From Trichocoleus sp. FACHB-46 (GTDB lineage: Bacteria; Cyanobacteriota; Cyanobacteriia; FACHB-46), in the NCBI RefSeq assembly GCF_014695385.1, contig NZ_JACJOD010000008.1:1-64000 (forward strand): a stretch of DNA of 64,000 bases. Direction: 5' to 3'. Of the stretch, positions 62,425 to 64,000 are shown one piece after another. The first letter of the stretch is position 1, and every line of letters starts with the position of its first letter. A program made the position numbers and the translations under genes. Under the pieces are notes generated by a model. The model was given only the letters and a program-made list of their open reading frames with translations, searched no databases and was not told the origin of the DNA.

Positions 62425-63039
62425 ATGCGAATTGGCAATCGACCGCCTCAATCGGAAGCAGAAACGCGAACTCGGATTCTGCAAGCTGCCCAACGATTAT
62501 TCTCGCGCCAAGGTTACGACGGTACGACCACGCGAGATTTAGCTCAAGCAGCGGGTGTGGCAGAGGGGACGCTGTTTCGGCATTTTTCTAACAAGAAGGC
62601 AATTTTGATTGAAGTTGCCACGCAGGGATGGATAGAGATTCTCACCGATTTGCTGACCGAGCTGAGTGAAATGGGTAGCTATAAGGCCGTGGCTCAGGTG
62701 ATGCGACGACGGATGCTGAACCTGCACCAGAATATGGACATGCTGCGGGTTTGCTTTATGGAAGCGCAGTTCCACCCCGATTTGCGCGATCGCATCCAAC
62801 TAGAAGTGGTCGATAAGATGACGGATGTGGCCGAAGCCTTCTTCCAGACCGCAATGGATCGCGGTGTTTATCGCCCCATGAATCCCAGAATAGTAGCTCG
62901 TATCTTCTTGGGCATGTTTACGATCGCGGGTTTTAGTCAAGATACTGTGATGGGTGAGAAGGCTTCACCCAAAGCTATGCAGGAAATGGCCGAAGGTTTA
63001 GCCGATATTTTCCTCAACGGGGTTTTGGTTAAAGAGTAG
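62425..63039 (+). CDS. TetR/AcrR-family transcriptional regulator
   Basis: A 204-residue regulator. The HTH is near residues 32-52 (T-T-R-D-L-A-Q-A-A-G-V-A-E-G-T-L-F-R-H-F-S-N-K), followed by K-K-A-I-L, and a helical ligand-binding C-domain of normal length. Its target is not evident: no efflux or oxidoreductase gene is adjacent, and pepP follows by 18 bp in the same direction, probably cotranscribed. The effector is unknown. Confidence 0.92.
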   Translation: MRIGNRPPQSEAETRTRILQAAQRLFSRQGYDGTTTRDLAQAAGVAEGTLFRHFSNKKAILIEVATQGWIEILTDLLTELSEMGSYKAVAQVMRRRMLNLHQNMDMLRVCFMEAQFHPDLRDRIQLEVVDKMTDVAEAFFQTAMDRGVYRPMNPRIVARIFLGMFTIAGFSQDTVMGEKASPKAMQEMAEGLADIFLNGVLVKE

Positions 63040-63057
63040 AGCTGCTACGGTCTAGTT

Positions 63058-64000
63058 ATGCAAATTCCTAGCAATTCTGAAGCGCTTGCCAATGCCTTGC
63101 GCGATCGCCGTCAGCGCTTAGCCGCTTTGTTGGATGGCCCTGTGGTCCTGTGGTCTGGTGGCCGCAGTTCTCGTAACTTTCCCGCCAACGTGTATCCATT
63201 TCGGGCCAGTAGCCACTTTCTCTACTTTGCAGGCTTACCGCTGGAAAACGCAGCGATTCGGCTAGAAGCAGGGAAGCTGGAACTATTCATCGATGAAGGT
63301 ACGCCTGCGAGCGCGCTCTGGCACGGCTCCACCCTGACTCGTGACGAGATTGCTACAGCCATTGGTGCGGATGCTGCGTTTCCCTTAACCGATTTAGGGA
63401 TGCGATCAACTGGCGCGGCGACAATTCCGGTGCAAGATGCAGCCACTCGTCAGCAACAGGCGCAAATTCTGGAGCGATCGCTTCCTCCTGCCAATCAGCT
63501 CACCGGAAATGATTTGGCGCTAGCTCAGGCGATCGTGACTCTGCGGCTAACTCATGATGCTGCGGCGATCGCGGAGTTGAAGAAAGCAGCGGTGGCAACA
63601 GTAAATGCCCATCGTGTGGGGATGGCAGTCACCCCCGGTGCTAAAACCGAAGCGGCAGTCCGAGCTGCAATGGAAAGCGTGTTTGTGGCGCAGAATATGA
63701 CCTGTGCTTACAACAGCATTGTCACGGTGCAGGGTGAGGTGCTGCACAATGAGCAATATCACCACGCGCTGAAGTCAGGAGATTTGCTTTTGGCTGATGT
63801 AGGGGCAGAAACAACCAGCGGTTGGGCCGCAGATGTTACCCGGACTTGGCCCGTTTCGGGTAAGTTCTCACCCACTCAAAGAGTGCTCTATGAAGTGGTG
63901 CTAGCGGCCCATGATATTTGCATTGCCAAGCTAGAACCCGGAGTAGAGTATCGCGACATCCACCTCAGCGCTGCCTTGATCATTGCCGCAGGTCTACTAG
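63058..64000 (+). CDS. pepP: Xaa-Pro aminopeptidase (aminopeptidase P), 3' end beyond the window
   Basis: The first 314 codons of a dinuclear Mn2+ peptidase that removes N-terminal residues before proline. The N-terminal creatinase-like domain includes W-S-G-G-R-S-S-R-N-F, Y-P-F-R-A-S-S-H-F-L-Y-F-A-G. The pita-bread domain begins at about 190 with E-L-K-K-A-A and contains Y-N-S-I-V-T-V-Q-G (aligned with the H-x-x-I-x-x-x-G family motif), L-L-A-D-V-G-A-E (first metal Asp) and A-D-V-T-R-T-W-P (second metal Asp). The remaining metal His and Glu residues lie outside the window. It starts 18 bp after tetR. Confidence 0.88.
   Translation, partial: MQIPSNSEALANALRDRRQRLAALLDGPVVLWSGGRSSRNFPANVYPFRASSHFLYFAGLPLENAAIRLEAGKLELFIDEGTPASALWHGSTLTRDEIATAIGADAAFPLTDLGMRSTGAATIPVQDAATRQQQAQILERSLPPANQLTGNDLALAQAIVTLRLTHDAAAIAELKKAAVATVNAHRVGMAVTPGAKTEAAVRAAMESVFVAQNMTCAYNSIVTVQGEVLHNEQYHHALKSGDLLLADVGAETTSGWAADVTRTWPVSGKFSPTQRVLYEVVLAAHDICIAKLEPGVEYRDIHLSAALIIAAGLL

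Overview
The window is a chromosomal segment of a cyanobacterium. The evidence is the very frequent GCGATCGC (HIP1-type) octamer together with lineage-specific genes: psbY (photosystem II), chlB (dark-operative protochlorophyllide reductase), a CpcS/CpeS-type phycobilin lyase, a flv3/flv1 flavodiiron pair, a fused modBC gene and several families confined to cyanobacteria (DUF2358, TIGR02652, HpsJ). HpsJ plus a pilMNOQ cluster suggests a motile, probably filamentous strain, but this is inference. No prophage, integrase, transposase or CRISPR array was seen; the window looks like ordinary core chromosome with a few accessory pieces.

Layout. 1-180: 3' end of an rRNA operon (5S rRNA and a strong terminator). 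0.3-4.1 kb: molybdate uptake (modA, modBC) and a coupled pair of small cyanobacterial proteins. 4.3-8.7 kb: a NodB-deacetylase/phosphodiester-glycosidase fusion, class II aldolase, tRNA-Lys and an aldose epimerase. 8.7-15.6 kb: a CapA-like protein with a very long Pro/Ser/Glu tail, a degenerate AAA ATPase, a glyoxalase-family protein, a TIGR02652 protein and a gamma-carbonic anhydrase. 15.7-21.6 kb: psbY (39 codons), a queuosine-precursor transporter, a coiled-coil protein, folC, an orphan sugar-binding lipoprotein and purT. 22.3-28.3 kb: the pilM-pilN-pilO-pilQ operon with a secreted pentapeptide-repeat protein behind it. 28.5-34.5 kb: HU, CobC/CobD-type aminotransferase, a flavoprotein without the redox disulfide, dcd, a CobO-like protein without a P-loop, adk and rph. 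34.6-41.7 kb: a small repeat protein, chlB, a MazF-type toxin-antitoxin pair, an LRAT-fold protein, an FHA-kinase with a degenerate active site, an FHA/zinc-ribbon protein and pgl. 42.4-44.2 kb: hpsJ-like gene and a GT2 glycosyltransferase. 44.6-52.8 kb: DUF502, nusB, ftsY, a GAF-PP2C phosphatase, a small membrane protein, argH, bcp/prxQ and a NUDIX hydrolase. 53-59.3 kb: an alpha/beta hydrolase, coaX, then flv3, a small winged-helix-like protein, a membrane protein and flv1. 59.4-64 kb: a polytopic membrane protein, the phycobilin lyase, hspA, a TetR regulator and the start of pepP, which runs off the window.

How the genes work together. modA/modBC form a complete uptake system. PilM/N/O/Q are the inner-membrane platform and secretin of the type IV pilus. 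Flv3 and Flv1 are the two subunits of the oxygen photoreduction enzyme. Their genes flank two uncharacterised genes that overlap each other, and flv1 overlaps the second of them. That arrangement is the best candidate for an undescribed functional link here. A second theme is enzyme-fold proteins missing catalytic residues: the AAA ATPase, kinase, CobO-like protein, disulfide oxidoreductase-like protein and alpha/beta hydrolase. All assignments rest on reading motifs by eye; no database search was run.
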